Source: Paenibacillus assamensis DSM 18201 (lineage in GTDB: Bacteria > Bacillota > Bacilli > Paenibacillales > Paenibacillaceae). From it: a stretch of 64,000 bases of DNA. The first letter of the stretch is position 1, and each line of letters starts with the position of its first letter. The notes beneath the pieces were generated by a model. The model saw only the letters and a program-made list of their open reading frames with translations, was not told the DNA's origin and made no database searches. The translations under genes and the position numbers were made by a program. Location: NCBI RefSeq assembly GCF_000422445.1, contig NZ_AULU01000012.1, positions 62,001 to 126,000 of the forward strand, in the 5' to 3' direction. This document shows, piece by piece, positions 8,760 through 16,034 of this stretch.

Positions 8760-9488
8760 TTGACAAGTAAGGCAATAGAAATAACTAATTTATCAAAGAT
8801 ATATAAAAACGGTCGCGGTATAAGCAACTTGAATTTGACCGTAAATCAAGGTGATATATTTGGCTTTTTAGGTCCAAATGGCGCAGGAAAGACGACAACT
8901 ATGCAGATGATAACAGGGCTCGTAAAGCCGGACCGCGGCGATGTGAACATATTCGGCAACAGCATAACAGAAAATTACGTGGATGCGATGAAACATATCG
9001 GTTGTATGATCGAGACGGCGGAGTCGTATCCTTATTTGACAGCGTATGAACACTTGCAGCTTGTCGCCAGATTTTATCCTCAGGTGGATCAGCGTAGAAT
9101 TGATAAATGTATGGAAATTACCGGTATACTGAAATATAAAAATGAAAAAGCTAAAAAGTATTCAGTTGGAATGAAGCAAAGGCTAGGCATAGCGGCTGCA
9201 ATCCTATCCAGGCCAAAGCTTTTGATTTTGGACGAGCCTCTGAACGGGCTTGATTTCGAAGGAATATTCGATATACGCAGGCTAATTAAGGAGCTTTCTA
9301 TGGAGGAAGGTACGACTTTTTTTATTTCAAGCCAATTCACTCACGATATGGAACTGACGTGCACAAGGATCGGTGTCGTATATAGCGGCACGCTTGTGAA
9401 TGAAGATTATACGCAGAACATTCTTTCTAACTACCCTTCATTTGAAAATTATTATGTTAGTGAGGTAGGCAGGAATGAAAGGGTTTAA
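8760..9488 (+). CDS. ABC transporter ATP-binding protein (drug/peptide exporter type)
   Basis: Nucleotide-binding subunit that powers the membrane protein encoded next. It has Walker A GPNGAGKTT, an SVGMKQRLG signature, Walker B LLILDEP with the following catalytic acid, and a D-loop NGLD. It resembles the ATPases of bacitracin and lantibiotic self-protection exporters (BcrA type). The start is TTG at 8760, eight or nine bases after GAGGAG (8745-8750); the longer frame from 8709 would begin inside a hairpin. The 3' end overlaps the permease gene by 14 bases, so the two are translationally coupled. Confidence 0.9.
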   Translation: MTSKAIEITNLSKIYKNGRGISNLNLTVNQGDIFGFLGPNGAGKTTTMQMITGLVKPDRGDVNIFGNSITENYVDAMKHIGCMIETAESYPYLTAYEHLQLVARFYPQVDQRRIDKCMEITGILKYKNEKAKKYSVGMKQRLGIAAAILSRPKLLILDEPLNGLDFEGIFDIRRLIKELSMEEGTTFFISSQFTHDMELTCTRIGVVYSGTLVNEDYTQNILSNYPSFENYYVSEVGRNERV

Positions 9489-10248
9489 TGCTGCATTTGT
9501 TAATGAAGCCGTCAAACTTTTGAAAAAGAAAAAAATGATCTCGGCCGCCATTTTATCCATTCTTGCCGTTTTGGCCGGCCAAATTGCGGTAACGCTGATC
9601 AAGAATGATCTCGGCATCAGGGTTGTGGGAGGAAATGAATTTCCGTTATTGGTTCTCTCGATCATTACTTATACGATTTTGCCACTGTTTGTAACTCTTG
9701 TGGTGATCGATATGTTTAACGGCGAATTTTCATCCAATACGATGAAATTAACGTTGTTGAATCCTGTTTCCAGATTAGGCGTATTTAGCGCGAAGGTGCT
9801 GAATTTAGCTTTGTTTATTTTTGCTAACCTAATGTTCGTCATGATCTTTTCAATGTTTGCTGGGTTCCTGTTTAATTCTGCATCGGTCAGCTTAGTTGGA
9901 GTGATCAAGATCATTTTGTCATATTTGTCCACATGTTTACCTGTCTTCGTGTTTGGCCTTCTCATTGTACTGTTGTCTAACGTGTTCGAAAGAGGGTCGG
10001 CGGTATTTTTTATGTCCATTATTATTTTTATCGGATTTAATATTTTTGGCTTCTTATTTTCATCCTATTCGAGTTTTTTTATTACATCGATGTTTGATTG
10101 GTATACGCTTTGGTTATCCGATTCAATTAATGTGTTCAAAATTATACGACAGATCTTAATCATGTTGGGCTGCGGTCTCATGCTGTTCACCGCCGGCTTT
10201 TACCTGTTTGACCGAAGAGATATCCACAACAAAGGTTCGGAAAGGTAA
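9475..10248 (+). CDS. ABC-2 type transporter permease
   Basis: Membrane partner of the preceding ATPase. The 257 residues show about six hydrophobic helices (roughly 20-40, 57-80, 105-130, 140-165, 175-195, 225-245) with the N-terminal cytoplasmic helix and first long loop typical of ABC-2 permeases, as in BcrB-like immunity transporters. It starts inside the ATPase gene, and the kinase start is four bases after its stop, so this is a tight operon. Substrate is unknown. The combination with an adjacent kinase and regulator is typical of antibiotic-peptide sensing and efflux, which is inference. Confidence 0.86.
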   Translation: MKGFNAAFVNEAVKLLKKKKMISAAILSILAVLAGQIAVTLIKNDLGIRVVGGNEFPLLVLSIITYTILPLFVTLVVIDMFNGEFSSNTMKLTLLNPVSRLGVFSAKVLNLALFIFANLMFVMIFSMFAGFLFNSASVSLVGVIKIILSYLSTCLPVFVFGLLIVLLSNVFERGSAVFFMSIIIFIGFNIFGFLFSSYSSFFITSMFDWYTLWLSDSINVFKIIRQILIMLGCGLMLFTAGFYLFDRRDIHNKGSER

Positions 10249-10252
10249 TCTC

Positions 10253-11686
10253 ATGCATTTAACCAAACGTTTTTTTACAATGAACGCACTCGCTGTACTG
10301 CTTTCTGTTGGCTTGACGGCTTTGGCTGTTATTATTTTTGTTGCCGTCTATGCGAAAATTTTCGGTCACGGTGCAGATATCGACGAACTGAAGCATGCCT
10401 TCGAGGTCAGAACCGGGATCAATGAGATTAAAATGAATGCGCAGACGATGAAGTTCGAGCAGCTGTTGGACAAAAAATATAAGGAGGAACTGTCTGCTCA
10501 TGTCAGGGCATTGGATGCGAATGCGGTAATTTTCAAAAATAGAGAGGTCGTTTATTCCACTAGGAAATTCAATGATATCGATATAGAAAAAAGTCTCGTG
10601 CTATCCAGCAACATGCCCGACCAAGATACAATGGAGCTTGATGGCAAAAGCTATGTATTTGCCCGGGCTGATTACAAACTAGAATCTGGCGATACAGGAG
10701 TATTATTATTACTTGCACAGGTGAAGCTGAAAACGGACTTGTATATGCTCATTGGCTATTTTACGATCGGCGTGTTTATTGTACTGTTTTTACTTATGAA
10801 CTTCTGGGTATCGTATACTTTTTCACAAGCGATCATTCTCCCGGTTGCCCGATTGAAAAACGCTGCTGTTAAAATCAGCGAAGGTGATTTAAACGGCGAA
10901 ATTGCCGAGGAGGGCGAAGGAGAGGTGCGGGAGTTGTGCAGAACGTTGGAGATCATGCGGATTAAGTTGAAGGAATCCATTTATTTGCAGCAAAAATATG
11001 ACGATAACCGTACCTTTCTCGTGTCGAGCATTTCGCATGATTTGAAGACACCGGTCACTTCCATTATTGGTTATATCGGAGGAATTATCGACGGGGTTGC
11101 CAAAACACCTGAGAAAATGGATGAGTATCTAGAAACGGCCCGCACAAAGGCGATTCTGGTCAATGCGATGATCGATGATCTACTGCTGTATTCCAAGCTC
11201 GACTTGAACCACCTTCCTTATCATTTTGAAAAAGTGGATTTGGAATCCTATTTCGAAGACTGCGTTGCGGATCATAAATACGAATATGACAAAGCTAGTT
11301 TATCGCTTGAGCTTGTTAATGAATTAAATGAGTCTGTTCTTGTATTAATCGATCGTGAAAGGTTCAGGAGGGTTGTTCAGAACATTCTAGATAATGCCGC
11401 TGCGTACGTCGATAAGCCGAATGGAATGGTTGTCATTATACTAAGGGAAACTAAGAAATGGGCCATTATCGAGATAAAAGACAACGGAATAGGCATTCCC
11501 GAGTCGAAGCTTCCTCATATTTTTGACCGATTCTATCGGGCGGATTCTTCGCGAAGTAATACGGAGGGCAGCGGACTTGGACTCGCCATTGCTAAGCAAA
11601 TTGTGGAAGGTCATGAAGGGGATATTTGGGCTAGAAGCATTGTAGATGAAGGGACCCGTATCATGATATCGCTAAAAAAAATGTAG
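10253..11686 (+). CDS. Sensor histidine kinase (HAMP, OmpR-partner type)
   Basis: Membrane sensor kinase, 477 residues from the ATG at 10253, chosen because a GGAAAGG site precedes it; the longer frame runs 41 bases into the permease gene. A first membrane helix (about 10-32), an external sensor region of about 130 residues, a second helix (about 160-182), HAMP, HisKA with phospho-acceptor H262 in SSISHDLKTP, and HATPase_c with N box NILDNAAAY, DNGIGIP, FDRFYRADSSRS and GSGLGLAIAKQIV. All catalytic motifs are intact. It should phosphorylate the regulator encoded 72 bases downstream, and may control this operon. Confidence 0.93.
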   Translation: MHLTKRFFTMNALAVLLSVGLTALAVIIFVAVYAKIFGHGADIDELKHAFEVRTGINEIKMNAQTMKFEQLLDKKYKEELSAHVRALDANAVIFKNREVVYSTRKFNDIDIEKSLVLSSNMPDQDTMELDGKSYVFARADYKLESGDTGVLLLLAQVKLKTDLYMLIGYFTIGVFIVLFLLMNFWVSYTFSQAIILPVARLKNAAVKISEGDLNGEIAEEGEGEVRELCRTLEIMRIKLKESIYLQQKYDDNRTFLVSSISHDLKTPVTSIIGYIGGIIDGVAKTPEKMDEYLETARTKAILVNAMIDDLLLYSKLDLNHLPYHFEKVDLESYFEDCVADHKYEYDKASLSLELVNELNESVLVLIDRERFRRVVQNILDNAAAYVDKPNGMVVIILRETKKWAIIEIKDNGIGIPESKLPHIFDRFYRADSSRSNTEGSGLGLAIAKQIVEGHEGDIWARSIVDEGTRIMISLKKM

Positions 11687-11758
11687 GGATGCTGTTCGAC
11701 GATTAGATTTAAGGATGTGGCTTCCGTTGGACAGAATTATTAAAGATAGGGGAGTAAA

Positions 11759-12451
11759 ATGAAAAAAATACTAATTGTCGAGGACGACCAAAGCATTGCC
11801 TACTTACAGAGGGATTATCTTGAGATGAGCCATTATGCGGTGAAAATGGTGAACAGCGGTTCGGAAGCTTTGAAAGTGCTTCGGCAGGAGCAGATAGACC
11901 TTGTTATATTGGACATTATGCTTCCGGATATAGACGGCTTCGAAGTGTTGAAAACGATACGGGAGCAGGAGGACATTCCTGTTCTTCTTGTATCTGCTAG
12001 AGCGGAGGAAATTTATAAAATTAACGGTCTCGGCCTCGGTGCGGACGATTATATTACAAAACCGTTCAGCTCTGGAGAGTTGGTCGCCCGGGTCAGCGCG
12101 CATCTGAATAAATTCGGACGGATGAAGCAGCGATTCGGACAGAACGAAGGAGATAAGATCCAGATCAGAGGCCTTGAAGTTCAAAAGGATTCCAGACGGG
12201 TGTTTGTCAACGGGAATGAAGTTACGCTAGCTCAAAAGGAATTCGACCTCCTTCTGTTTTTGCTGCAGCATGTCAATCGGGTATTCGGCAAAGAGGAGCT
12301 GTTTGAGCGCATATGGGGAATGGACGCGATAAGCGACGCTTCTACTGTAACTGTACACATTTCTAGAATTAGGGAAAAGATCGAGGAGAACCCATCCAAA
12401 CCACAATATATAGGGACGGTTTGGGGATCGGGGTACCGGTTTATGGTTTAA
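11759..12451 (+). CDS. OmpR-family response regulator
   Basis: Receiver plus winged-helix DNA-binding protein, 230 residues. Receiver: acidic pocket E8-D9-D10, phosphorylation site D52 in LVILDIMLPD, and the Lys of ITKPF. The C-terminal winged helix (about 130-230) shows LTxxEFxLL-like LAQKEFDLLLFLLQH and the end VWGSGYRFMV. AGGGGAG precedes the ATG closely. It pairs with the kinase just upstream. A terminator follows at 12602-12631 with no other gene before it, so it closes the module. Confidence 0.94.
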   Translation: MKKILIVEDDQSIAYLQRDYLEMSHYAVKMVNSGSEALKVLRQEQIDLVILDIMLPDIDGFEVLKTIREQEDIPVLLVSARAEEIYKINGLGLGADDYITKPFSSGELVARVSAHLNKFGRMKQRFGQNEGDKIQIRGLEVQKDSRRVFVNGNEVTLAQKEFDLLLFLLQHVNRVFGKEELFERIWGMDAISDASTVTVHISRIREKIEENPSKPQYIGTVWGSGYRFMV

Positions 12452-12587
12452 TCGTTGTTTGATCATAAATGATGACTTAGTGTGGAATGTTTAATGCGCG
12501 GTTCTTATTATTGAATTTATCCTATGGAGAACCACCAAACAACCCAACATCACGATTAGGCGAATGGTAGTTTTGCAAAACCGTAGT

Positions 12588-12599
12588 TCGCCTCCACCA
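12588..12599 (+). repeat. Exact 12-bp repeat of the tmRNA 3' end (possible att site)
   Basis: TCGCCTCCACCA is identical to the last 12 bases of ssrA (6790-6801), in the same orientation 5.8 kb downstream. Both copies are followed within a few bases by AT-rich sequence and a terminator. Direct repeats of a tmRNA 3' end commonly bound integrated islands. Confidence 0.6.
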
Positions 12600-12601
12600 T
12601 G

Positions 12602-12631
12602 AAAAACCCGACCGCATGAGGTCGGGTTTTT
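12602..12631 (+). terminator. Terminator downstream of the OmpR-type regulator
   Basis: AAAAACCCGACC / GGTCGGGTTTTT with six-base loop GCATGA. Confidence 0.92.
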
Positions 12632-12781
12632 GTTATGCTTGCAAGCACTTGGGTATGAAGAGCTATAAATTTTGATAATTAGAGAAGATTTTATGAACGC
12701 CATTGTTCAGATGTTGAATTTTTCCATTGGTTAGAGTATTCTCTTTCTAGACGCTATCGTACAGAAGAGGAGGTGAGTAGG

Positions 12782-13336
12782 ATTCCAAAAGTTATTGTCA
12801 CGGAAATTCAATGGATTGAAATCGGGATGAGGCAATTTGCACAAAGCGGAGTAAATGGCTTAGTCATTGAAAAAATGTCATCAGAATTAGGTTGCAGCAA
12901 GAGCAGCTTCTATTGGTACTTCAAAAATCGGGATGAGTATATCGCGCGGTTGATAGATCGGTGGGTCGAATTATCGACAGAACAGGTTATCCTAAGTTCC
13001 TCTGGGCCTGAGAAGGTAGAGGATCAAATTACGAAGATGCTGATCGAAATGTTCTCTGTGACACGAAAAGGCGATTTCTTGTTTTATTTAAGGAAGCTGA
13101 GTGAGGAGGTTCCAGCCTTTTTTACAGTGCTTGAGACGATCGAGCAAACGAGAATGAGCTATGCTGCGGAACTCTTTAGAAAAGTTGGAATGGATCCCGA
13201 AGTTGCTGAGCAAAAATCTCATATTTTATATCACTATTATTTGGGCTGGTATGAACGATTCAAGAAGGATCCAGTTACAGATGAAGAACTAGATCGTCAT
13301 CTTAGAATGCTGAGGGTACATTTATTGGGACTGTAA
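12782..13336 (+). CDS. TetR-family transcriptional regulator
   Basis: DNA-binding repressor of the TetR/AcrR type. The N-terminal helix-turn-helix (about residues 10-50) reads QFAQSGVNGLVIEKMSSELGCSKSSFYWYFKNRDEYI, a clear TetR signature. The rest is a variable helical ligand and dimer domain. The start is uncertain: the only ATG lies inside the HTH, GTG at 12773 overlaps the ribosome site, and AGGAGG (12768-12773) is eight bases from an in-frame ATT at 12782. The next gene shows the same spacing to a true ATG. Four bases separate its stop from the longest frame of the following gene, so the two form an operon, and the repressor probably controls it. Confidence 0.85.
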   Translation: MPKVIVTEIQWIEIGMRQFAQSGVNGLVIEKMSSELGCSKSSFYWYFKNRDEYIARLIDRWVELSTEQVILSSSGPEKVEDQITKMLIEMFSVTRKGDFLFYLRKLSEEVPAFFTVLETIEQTRMSYAAELFRKVGMDPEVAEQKSHILYHYYLGWYERFKKDPVTDEELDRHLRMLRVHLLGL

Positions 13337-13348
13337 GGGGTGAGTACG

Positions 13349-13771
13349 ATGGCGAGTGTTTTTGCGGGGATTGTAGGCGTAATTCTGTTTTTACTGAGTG
13401 GAATTCATCTGTATTGGGTGGCAGGCGGTAAAGGAGGATTTCTAGCAGCGATACCAAGCGATGGTTCAGAATTAAAGTTTCGACCGACGAAAATGGCTAC
13501 AAGTGTTGTGGCGGGGGGATTAGCTTTAGCAGGTTTGTTTGTGTTAGAGCTTGGAGAAGTCATGGAGGGGCTGATATTCCCTGATTGGTTATTTCTTTAT
13601 GGGGGATGGATTTTATCAGGTGTATTCATTTTACGAGCTGTCGGGGATTTCCGCTGGGTTGGCTTTTTTAAGAAACAGAAAGGAACCTTATTTGCCAAAT
13701 GGGACACATTATTGTATTCGCCATTATGTCTCTTCATCGGGATATGCTTGATTATCGTAACCATTAGTTGA
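13349..13771 (+). CDS. DUF3995-like membrane protein
   Basis: Small membrane protein of 140 residues with four hydrophobic helices (about 2-20, 47-67, 75-98, 115-138) and the early motif SGIHLYWVAGGKGG, followed by PTK. This fits the DUF3995 family, whose function is unknown. The ATG at 13349 is eight bases after AAGGGG; the GTG at 13340 overlaps that site. It is the second gene of a TetR operon, so it is probably induced by whatever ligand the repressor binds. Its stop is 10 bases before a decayed tmRNA 3' fragment. Confidence 0.78.
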   Translation: MASVFAGIVGVILFLLSGIHLYWVAGGKGGFLAAIPSDGSELKFRPTKMATSVVAGGLALAGLFVLELGEVMEGLIFPDWLFLYGGWILSGVFILRAVGDFRWVGFFKKQKGTLFAKWDTLLYSPLCLFIGICLIIVTIS

Positions 13772-13780
13772 TGGGGTGGT

Positions 13781-13852
13781 TTCTCAGGTGAAATTAAAAC
13801 CATAGCCACCCCGTAGGAGCCTGTGTGGCGTTATTCGGACAGGGTTCGTCCG
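13781..13852 (+). pseudogene. Decayed copy of the tmRNA 3' portion
   Basis: Aligns with tmRNA 6711-6782 in order: AGGTGAAATTAAAAC against AGGGTGACATCAAAAC, CCCGTAGGAGC against CCCGTAGAAGC, and GTTATTCGGACAGGGTTCG against GTTATCTTCGGACAGGGGTTCG. The final acceptor sequence is lost. This is too long and collinear to be chance, so it is a remnant of an ssrA 3' end, as left by earlier integration events. Confidence 0.75.
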
Positions 13853-13986
13853 CGAGAACAAGCATCCTCTTGTAAAATGTTTCTAATTGTGTTGATTATA
13901 ATCATGTATTCATACGAGAGTATTAAATACTGCTAGCGCCGGTATCAGGATTACATAATGAACTGTGGATTGGCTGGTGAATCTGA

Positions 13987-14349
13987 ATGAGTGAAAAAAT
14001 CTGGTTAGTGGTACAATATCCACTGAAAAGTGCCAAAGGCAGTCAACGTGATCACTGGTTAAGAGCTAAAGTAATGGAATACTTGGAAATAGCTCTAGCA
14101 GATGCTGGCTTAGGCTATGTTGATGGCTCAGATATGGGGAAATGCATTTCTGACCCGAAAAAGTATGCTCTGAATATATTTTGTGTGGTTACGGAAGAAG
14201 AACGGAGTATTGCCTTGGTAAAAAGAGTTTTGAAAGAGAGCAGGCTTGATTATACTCGTATCAAAATTGCTACAATGCCTTATGGAAAAGAAGAAACCTA
14301 TACGTTGAAATATGCATATAAGAAGGGTGTTACCGACTTTTCTCTATAG
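13987..14349 (+). CDS. Hypothetical small protein (120 aa)
   Basis: I recognise no family. The protein is soluble, charged and mixed alpha/beta in appearance (starts SEKIWLVVQYPLKSAKGSQRDHW, contains a Lys/Glu-rich second half), with no signal peptide or membrane helix. The upstream GGTGA is a weak ribosome site, so the start is tentative. It lies between two tmRNA-derived remnants, and its stop codon is part of the second. Small orphan proteins of this kind in islands are often immunity proteins; nothing in the sequence proves that. Confidence 0.6.
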   Translation: MSEKIWLVVQYPLKSAKGSQRDHWLRAKVMEYLEIALADAGLGYVDGSDMGKCISDPKKYALNIFCVVTEEERSIALVKRVLKESRLDYTRIKIATMPYGKEETYTLKYAYKKGVTDFSL

Positions 14350-14363
14350 GATGACATCAAAAC
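14346..14363 (+). repeat. Second short tmRNA-like fragment
   Basis: TAGGATGACATCAAAAC matches tmRNA 6714-6730 (TAGGGTGACATCAAAAC) at 16 of 17 bases. A looser match continues for about 30 bases. Chance is possible, but two other ssrA-derived sequences lie within 1.8 kb. Confidence 0.4.
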
Positions 14364-14447
14364 GGTGGCTGCTTCCTTAGAAAGTGGCATTGTCTTATCT
14401 ATATCGTTTACAATAGGGGTAACGTATAAAGGTAGTGGGGGTACTAG

Positions 14448-14762
14448 ATGAATATGAATACTAGATATCGAATTACGAGAAATGCCGATGGTAATCAACC
14501 TGACCAAATGATGTCTGTTGATGAATGTAAAAGCTATTTCGAAACGCAACCAGATTTTGAATATACAAAGGAGTATTCCTTTAAATCGGCTGAAACGACC
14601 ATGACGATCCAAGGAGATTTTTTTCTTTGGCATGTAGGAGAGGCGACAATTCCATTCCGCTATTATGAGGGAGATCTGTATGTAGCGGTATCGCATGAGA
14701 TTATTTTTCAAAAGATGTTAGAAATAGCAGATCAATTCAATGCGCAATATGTAGAAGGCTAA
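14448..14762 (+). CDS. Hypothetical small protein (104 aa)
   Basis: No family recognised. The sequence is soluble and acidic, with an aromatic-rich core (YFETQPDFEYTKEYSF, FFLWHVGEATIPFRYYEGDLYVAVS) that suggests a compact beta-sheet fold. GTGGGGG lies about ten bases before the ATG. It is an orphan gene in the region behind ssrA, 99 bases after another unrelated orphan. An immunity-protein role is one possibility, unsupported by any toxin gene nearby. Confidence 0.6.
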   Translation: MNMNTRYRITRNADGNQPDQMMSVDECKSYFETQPDFEYTKEYSFKSAETTMTIQGDFFLWHVGEATIPFRYYEGDLYVAVSHEIIFQKMLEIADQFNAQYVEG

Positions 14763-14776
14763 TGGTAGCTGCGCTT

Positions 14777-14848
14777 TAGACGGAATCTGAAGTAACGAAT
14801 TCATTTGGTACGACAACTAGTAATGAATTGACGGTGACGGTTAAATAG
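14777..14848 (+). pseudogene. C-terminal fragment of a lost Ig-like/surface protein
   Basis: After an in-frame stop at about 14776 the frame reads TESEVTNSFGTTTSNELTVTVK, then TAG. Such a Thr/Ser/Val-rich ending, TSNELTVTV, is typical of the last strand of bacterial Ig-like domains. A strong hairpin follows directly, as expected at the 3' end of a gene. Only about 22 codons remain. Confidence 0.4.
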
Positions 14849-14862
14849 CAACATCTTACTAA

Positions 14863-14918
14863 AAAGAAGACGTATAAGCTTCGAGATGATGGTGGTCTTG
14901 AAGTTGTACGTCTTCTTT
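14863..14918 (+). terminator. Hairpin terminator-like inverted repeat
   Basis: Perfect 12-bp stem AAAGAAGACGTA / TACGTCTTCTTT with a 32-base loop. It lies between the fragment above and the convergent gene at 14982. Confidence 0.55.
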
Positions 14919-14981
14919 CCAATCAAGAGTCATTCAAAGGGTCCAGAATCCAGATCTGGGAAGCGGCAGCTCGGTTCAAAT

Positions 14982-15200
14982 TTAAAACAGTTTTTTAATC
15001 GATGATAACGTATCTCCTGCTTTATCTAACGTTATTTTTCCTTTCACACCTTCGATTAGTGCGTTAATTTGGTCATTTGGAAGGTCGATACCTATAACAG
15101 ATTCAATGGCTGAAGCAGGATCATTCATAAATGTAGAAGAGAAGTCTTTATCATTTTTTATTTTAGTAACGATTTCCTCGATTTTAGCTTTAATATCCAT
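14982..15200 (-). CDS. Small leader-like protein (72 aa), NHLP/Nif11-leader resemblance
   Basis: Not firmly assigned. The protein is a helical, charged 72-mer with the central pattern DFSSTFMNDPASAIESVIGIDLPNDQ, followed by a short hydrophobic/Lys tail ending SSIKKLF. The D-F...F-x-x-DP-x-x-A...G-x-x-LP pattern resembles leader regions of nitrile-hydratase-like peptide precursors, which direct small peptides to modifying enzymes, but the Gly-Gly cleavage site and core are missing. Similar short proteins occur alone in many Firmicutes. AGGAGG before the ATG is strong, so translation is likely. There are no modification or export genes beside it. Confidence 0.65.
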   Translation of the reverse strand: MDIKAKIEEIVTKIKNDKDFSSTFMNDPASAIESVIGIDLPNDQINALIEGVKGKITLDKAGDTLSSIKKLF

Positions 15201-15280
15201 GTAAAAATTCCTCCTAGATGTGTACTACAGTTATCCTATCCAAAATAATAAAAACTAATTAATTGATGGAGGATACAACT

Positions 15281-15862
15281 TTGAATACATGTAACCATAG
15301 TAAAGAAACAGAGAGGTTGATTGTAAGATCGCTCCAAAAAGAGGACTATTCCTCTTGGCTTGCTGGATATGAGGGGAGGTTGCCATCACAGCACAAGTAT
15401 GATGAAGGTCAAATCGACACGAGTATTTGCACGGAAGAATGGTTTAGCGAATTTGTGGATAAGCATCAAAAATTAGCTATAGAAGACAAAGCTTATGTTT
15501 TTAACATATTTCGAAAAGAAGATCATGCTCATGTGGGAGAGGTCGACTTCTCCACGTTGATAAGAGATGATTTTCAATGGGCTAGAGCTGGCTATAACAT
15601 TCACAATCAATTTTGGAGAAATGGATACGGGCAAGAGGCGGTAAGAGCAGCATTAAATATTGCCTTTGAACAATTGTATTATCATCGCATAGAGGCGCAC
15701 ATTAATCTTGATAACACCCCATCTATAAAATTAGCAGAAGGAGTGGGAATGAAGTTTGAGTGTGTAAGACAGGGGTTTATTTATGAGTTTGGCGAATGGA
15801 CTGATAATTTAATTTATTTTATAAACTCAAAGCAATTGGTGTTGAGCCAATGGGATTGCTAG
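15281..15862 (+). CDS. GNAT-family N-acetyltransferase (RimJ/RimL type)
   Basis: Cytoplasmic acetyl-CoA-dependent N-acetyltransferase. The 193 residues follow the RimJ/RimL pattern: early TERLIVRSLQKEDYSSW, a central beta core (HVGEVDFSTL, ARAGYNIHNQFWRNGYGQEAVRAAL with the acetyl-CoA loop) and the closing HRIEAHINLDNTPSIKLAEGVGMKFECVRQGF. The start is TTG at 15281, eight bases after GGAGG (15268-15272); the longer frame begins before that site. Substrate cannot be predicted; ribosomal proteins, amines or antibiotics are all known in the family. It is a single gene with its own terminator. Confidence 0.87.
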   Translation: MNTCNHSKETERLIVRSLQKEDYSSWLAGYEGRLPSQHKYDEGQIDTSICTEEWFSEFVDKHQKLAIEDKAYVFNIFRKEDHAHVGEVDFSTLIRDDFQWARAGYNIHNQFWRNGYGQEAVRAALNIAFEQLYYHRIEAHINLDNTPSIKLAEGVGMKFECVRQGFIYEFGEWTDNLIYFINSKQLVLSQWDC

Positions 15863-15957
15863 CATTTCGGTAGTTATATGCTATATCTACCTTCTTGTGT
15901 CGTTGGTTTAAGATAAATCTTTAGCAAAGGTAATGAGATATGAAAATTGGTTTGTTT

Positions 15958-15986
15958 AAACGCCGACCGCATGAGATCGGCGTTTT
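15958..15986 (+). terminator. Terminator after the GNAT gene
   Basis: AAACGCCGA / TCGGCGTTT with ten-base loop, then T. Confidence 0.85.
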
Positions 15987-16034
15987 AGTGCTAAAAAAGA
16001 ATCACTGTAGCGTAAAGCTTGTTTCGTTACACTA

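Noticed and set aside
12680-12781. Open frame of about 30 codons in register with the TetR gene upstream of its start
   Set aside because: No start codon or ribosome site; an open stretch of this length is expected by chance.
14938-14985. tRNA-like string ending in GGTTCAAAT
   Set aside because: No acceptor stem or anticodon arm could be formed.
12602-15986. Similar terminator hairpins with loop GCATGA at 12602 and 15958, suspected as a mobile repeat
   Set aside because: Only the short stem-loop is shared, without common flanks; ordinary terminators.
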